Source: an uncultured Flavobacterium sp. (GTDB taxonomy: Bacteria > Bacteroidota > Bacteroidia > Flavobacteriales > Flavobacteriaceae). From it: DNA of 64,000 nucleotides. The notes under the pieces were generated by a model. It was given only the letters and a program-made list of their open reading frames with translations. It was not told the DNA's origin and did no database searches. Location: contig CANROJ010000002.1 of assembly GCA_947632215.1 (NCBI GenBank), positions 35,949-99,948 of the forward strand, read 5' to 3'. A program made the position numbers and the translations under genes. Each line of letters opens with the position of its first letter. The first letter of the stretch is position 1. This document shows positions 61,690 through 64,000 of the stretch, in pieces.

Positions 61690-62358
61690 TTATATGTTTA
61701 GATATTTATTGATATATTGGGAACGCTGTTCTAAGTCATTTAGATAGGTGTCTTCTTGGTGGTGGGTTAATATTTGGTAACCATGACGTCTAAGGTCATC
61801 TAAGATAATTTTTGTATTATGATTGTTTTTCTTAATTAAGATATGAACTTGACCTTGGATACTTTGTAATAAAATAACACCAAAAAGCTTGGCGTTATTA
61901 CTTTCTACGATTTGACTCACAACAGATAGACTATAATGCTGTTCAAGGTGACTTACTATTATAGAAGTGCTTGGTTGATTCAAAAATAATGTACTTGGCC
62001 AGATGTCAAGTAAAGTTTCTTTACATATTACACCTATTAGCTGTTTTTTGGAGTTTATTACAGGTAAGACGTTAGTGTCGTGATTAGTGAAAATATCGTA
62101 TATTTCAAAAATGTTGAGTTTATTGTCTTGTTCTAAAAAAAAATGTTCTAAGTCATAGATGATTTCTTCTACTGCTTTTTGTTTGTCTTGATCTAAAAGA
62201 TCTTCAGTAGACAGACTCCCTAGAAAGTGTTTCTCAGAGTCACATATGGGAATATGAGTAAGAGATTTTTTTCGTAAAAATACCATGCACTCCTCAATAC
62301 TACTGGTAGTAGTGAAAAAAGGAATCTTGAGAATTAGATCTGTTTTAAATTGGAACAT
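61690..62358 (-). CDS. CBS-domain protein
   Basis: A 222-residue cytoplasmic protein with two CBS domains, which usually bind adenine nucleotides. The first covers about 17-60 (FLRKKSLTHIPICDSEKHFLGSLSTEDLL) and the second about 75-120 (DTNVLPVINSKKQLIGVICKETLL). The C-terminal 100 residues have an ACT-like look but no motif I can assign. It is upstream of nadK on the minus strand by 2 bp and divergent from pdxJ. The ligand and target are unknown. Confidence 0.86.
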   Translation of the reverse strand: MFQFKTDLILKIPFFTTTSSIEECMVFLRKKSLTHIPICDSEKHFLGSLSTEDLLDQDKQKAVEEIIYDLEHFFLEQDNKLNIFEIYDIFTNHDTNVLPVINSKKQLIGVICKETLLDIWPSTLFLNQPSTSIIVSHLEQHYSLSVVSQIVESNNAKLFGVILLQSIQGQVHILIKKNNHNTKIILDDLRRHGYQILTHHQEDTYLNDLEQRSQYINKYLNI

Positions 62359-62424
62359 TTTACCTGGTTTATAATCTACTGCAAAATAATCAAAAATTAA
62401 TCAATTAAGGTTGATTATACTTTG

Positions 62425-62432
62425 TATTTTTG
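62425..62432 (+). promoter_or_regulatory. pdxJ promoter, -7 element
   Basis: TATTTTTG matches TAnnTTTG exactly and ends 20 bases before the preferred pdxJ ATG at 62453. Confidence 0.5.
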
Positions 62433-62452
62433 TATTTAAATTTTTTTTAAAT

Positions 62453-63166
62453 ATGACTAAATTATCTGTTAATATTAATAAAATTGCTACCCTTAGAAAT
62501 TCTAGAGGGGGAAATGTGCCTGATTTATTACAAGTAGCTCGTGATGTTCAAAAATTCGGAGCCCAAGGAGTTACTATTCACCCAAGACCAGATGAGCGTC
62601 ATATTCGTTATCAGGATGCTAGGGATTTGGTATCGGTAGTACATACAGAATTTAATATTGAAGGAAATCCAATGGATAACTTTTTAAATTTAGTATATGA
62701 GTGTCAACCTACCCAAGTTACTTTGGTTCCAGATGCAGTGGATCAATTAACAAGTAATGCCGGGTGGGATACTATAAAGAATAAAGCTTTCTTAAGTGAG
62801 GTAATCCAAGAATGCAAGCAAAAAGGTATTCGCACATCTATTTTTGTTGACCCTATTGCTGCTATGGTAGAAGGTGCTGCTATAGTGGGAGCCGATCGTA
62901 TTGAGTTGTATACCGAAGAGTTTGCATCACAGTATGCTTTAGGTAATTTAAAAGCAATCAAGCCTTATAGTGATTGTGCTTTTTTAGCTGAACAATTGGG
63001 ATTAGGAGTCAATGCAGGACATGATTTAAGTTTAGATAATATTGCTTTTTTTAAACAAAACATTCCTAATTTGCTTGAGGTTTCCATTGGGCATGCTTTA
63101 ATAGCAGAGTCCTTGTATCTAGGTTTGGAGAATGTTGTTAATATGTATATTAGAAAATTACAATAA
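62453..63166 (+). CDS. pdxJ: Pyridoxine 5'-phosphate synthase
   Basis: PdxJ condenses amino-acetone-3-phosphate with deoxyxylulose-5-phosphate to form pyridoxine 5'-phosphate. From the ATG at 62453 it has 237 residues and starts MTKLSVNINKIATLRNSRGG, the family N-terminus. Catalytic-site segments VTIHPRPDERHIR and GVNAGHDLSLDN are present. Fourteen further codons upstream are open but contain the promoter. It is divergent from the CBS-nadK run and overlaps the next gene by one base (TAATG), indicating coupling with the hydrolase. Confidence 0.96.
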   Translation: MTKLSVNINKIATLRNSRGGNVPDLLQVARDVQKFGAQGVTIHPRPDERHIRYQDARDLVSVVHTEFNIEGNPMDNFLNLVYECQPTQVTLVPDAVDQLTSNAGWDTIKNKAFLSEVIQECKQKGIRTSIFVDPIAAMVEGAAIVGADRIELYTEEFASQYALGNLKAIKPYSDCAFLAEQLGLGVNAGHDLSLDNIAFFKQNIPNLLEVSIGHALIAESLYLGLENVVNMYIRKLQ

Positions 63167-63942
63167 TGCAAGAAATATTATATTCGAATATTCAAGGAAA
63201 TGGAGGTATTCCCTTTATAGTAATGCACGGCTATTTAGGTATGAGTGATAATTGGAAAGGTTTTGCTAGAAATCTAAGTGAAATTGGATACGAAGTACAT
63301 CTTTTAGATCTTCGTAATCATGGCAGAAGCTTTCATTCTTCACAATGGTCTTATGAGTATATGGTACAAGATGTTGTTAGGTATATGGATTATCACGGTA
63401 TTTGTGATGCTGTGGTTTTAGGTCATTCTATGGGTGGAAAAGTTGCTATGAATCTAGCCACTATGTTTCCTTCTAGGGTGGATAAATTAATTGTAGCAGA
63501 TATTGCTCCTAAGTTTTATCCAGCTCACCATCAGGAAATTTTTGAAGCGTTAAATAAAGTTGATTTCTCTGTTAAGCCAAGTAGATCTGAGGTGGATGAA
63601 ATTATATCGAGATATATCAAAGATGTTTCTACTAAAATGTTTTTACTAAAAAGCTTGTATTGGGTAGAGCCAGAACAGTTAGGTTTTCGTTTTAATTTAG
63701 ATGTGTTTAATGATAATCCTGATGTTGTAGGGGTAGGTTTAGATAAAGATTCAGTTTATCAAGGTGACTCTCTTTTTATCAGAGGTGGTGCTTCTGATTA
63801 TATTAAAGAGGAAGATTTTGAAGATATTATACTACATTTTCCTTTAGCTAAGGTTTTGACCATACAAGGAGCTGGTCATTGGCTGCATGCGCAGGAACCG
63901 GAAATATTCTTGGACTATGTAAAGGACTTTATAAAAAATTAA
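63166..63942 (+). CDS. Alpha/beta hydrolase (YbfF-like esterase)
   Basis: A 258-residue cytoplasmic alpha/beta hydrolase. The oxyanion segment MHGYLGMSDNWKG lies at 20-32, the nucleophile elbow is GHSMGG with Ser88, and the catalytic His238 is in GAGHWLHAQ; the acid is likely in the region around Asp201. The fold and motifs match the YbfF esterase type. The natural substrate is unknown. It overlaps the pdxJ stop codon and is transcribed with it. About 58 bp to the window edge hold no further feature I can support. Confidence 0.92.
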   Translation: MQEILYSNIQGNGGIPFIVMHGYLGMSDNWKGFARNLSEIGYEVHLLDLRNHGRSFHSSQWSYEYMVQDVVRYMDYHGICDAVVLGHSMGGKVAMNLATMFPSRVDKLIVADIAPKFYPAHHQEIFEALNKVDFSVKPSRSEVDEIISRYIKDVSTKMFLLKSLYWVEPEQLGFRFNLDVFNDNPDVVGVGLDKDSVYQGDSLFIRGGASDYIKEEDFEDIILHFPLAKVLTIQGAGHWLHAQEPEIFLDYVKDFIKN

Positions 63943-64000
63943 TATTGTATTGATAATAGAGAGAGATACTCTGTATATGTTTTTTTTATAAGTAAAAAAT

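Overview
The window is an AT-rich chromosomal segment from a member of the Bacteroidota, almost certainly Flavobacteriaceae (Flavobacterium/Myroides-like). The evidence is the gliding/type IX secretion genes sprA, porG and a PorP/SprF-type protein; the alternative complex III operon actA-F followed by cytochrome oxidase genes; the ftsX-DUF3098-uppP-truB and cbs-nadK-porG-uppS-bamA-ompH-ompH gene orders; frequent exact matches to the Bacteroidota -7 promoter element TAnnTTTG; a lack of clear Shine-Dalgarno sequences; and several TTG starts. The genus cannot be fixed from sequence reading alone. I saw no tRNA, rRNA, CRISPR array, insertion sequence, phage or plasmid gene. Nearly everything is core genome.

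Layout. 1-1.9 kb: the 5' end of pyrH (minus), a 574-bp gap with no recognised gene, a thioredoxin-like protein and an orphan lipoprotein. 1.9-4.6 kb (minus): ftsX, a DUF3098 gene, uppP, truB. 4.8-8.4 kb: leuS, a 479-bp gap with two long hairpins, and a SPOR-domain protein. 8.6-19.9 kb: the respiratory operon actABCDEF-ctaC-ctaD. 20-24.9 kb: ruvB-queG, maeB, ruvA. 24.9-32.6 kb: sprA, a single 2551-codon gene. 32.6-34.2 kb: gcvH, a VanZ-like gene, deoC. 34.3-39.4 kb: a second respiratory cluster of ctaB, two subunit III genes, subunit IV, a cysteine-less SCO-like protein, SCO1, DUF420 and a small CxxC membrane protein. 39.5-42.9 kb: TolC, a periplasmic adaptor, tsaB. 42.9-45.6 kb (minus): a DUF255 protein and an MscS channel. 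45.8-49.4 kb: a phosphate transporter and an Nfu-type Fe-S scaffold. 49.6-53.8 kb: a type B-sorted surface protein, a PorP/SprF protein and a gamma-carbonic anhydrase-like protein. 53.8-62.4 kb (minus): an envelope operon ending in murI. 62.4-64 kb: pdxJ and an alpha/beta hydrolase.

How the genes work together. The two respiratory clusters encode a menaquinol-oxidising alternative complex III, the copper/heme oxidase that takes its electrons, and the heme and copper assembly factors for that oxidase. The envelope genes cover undecaprenyl phosphate synthesis and recycling (uppS, uppP), outer-membrane protein insertion and chaperoning (bamA, two OmpH proteins), and the type IX translocon and accessory proteins (sprA, porG, PorP/SprF) with a probable surface cargo.

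No clear undescribed system stands out. The observations most worth a second look are: two genes (ruvB and murI) whose start codon lies 3-4 nt after an exact -7 promoter box, suggesting leaderless mRNAs; a cysteine-less SCO-like paralogue paired with SCO1; a sixth heme-c motif at the N-terminus of ActA; a Gly/Tyr/Asn-rich insert in SprA; a long charged helix on one OmpH protein; and a family of very long terminator hairpins sharing an AAGCCT/AGGCTT core.
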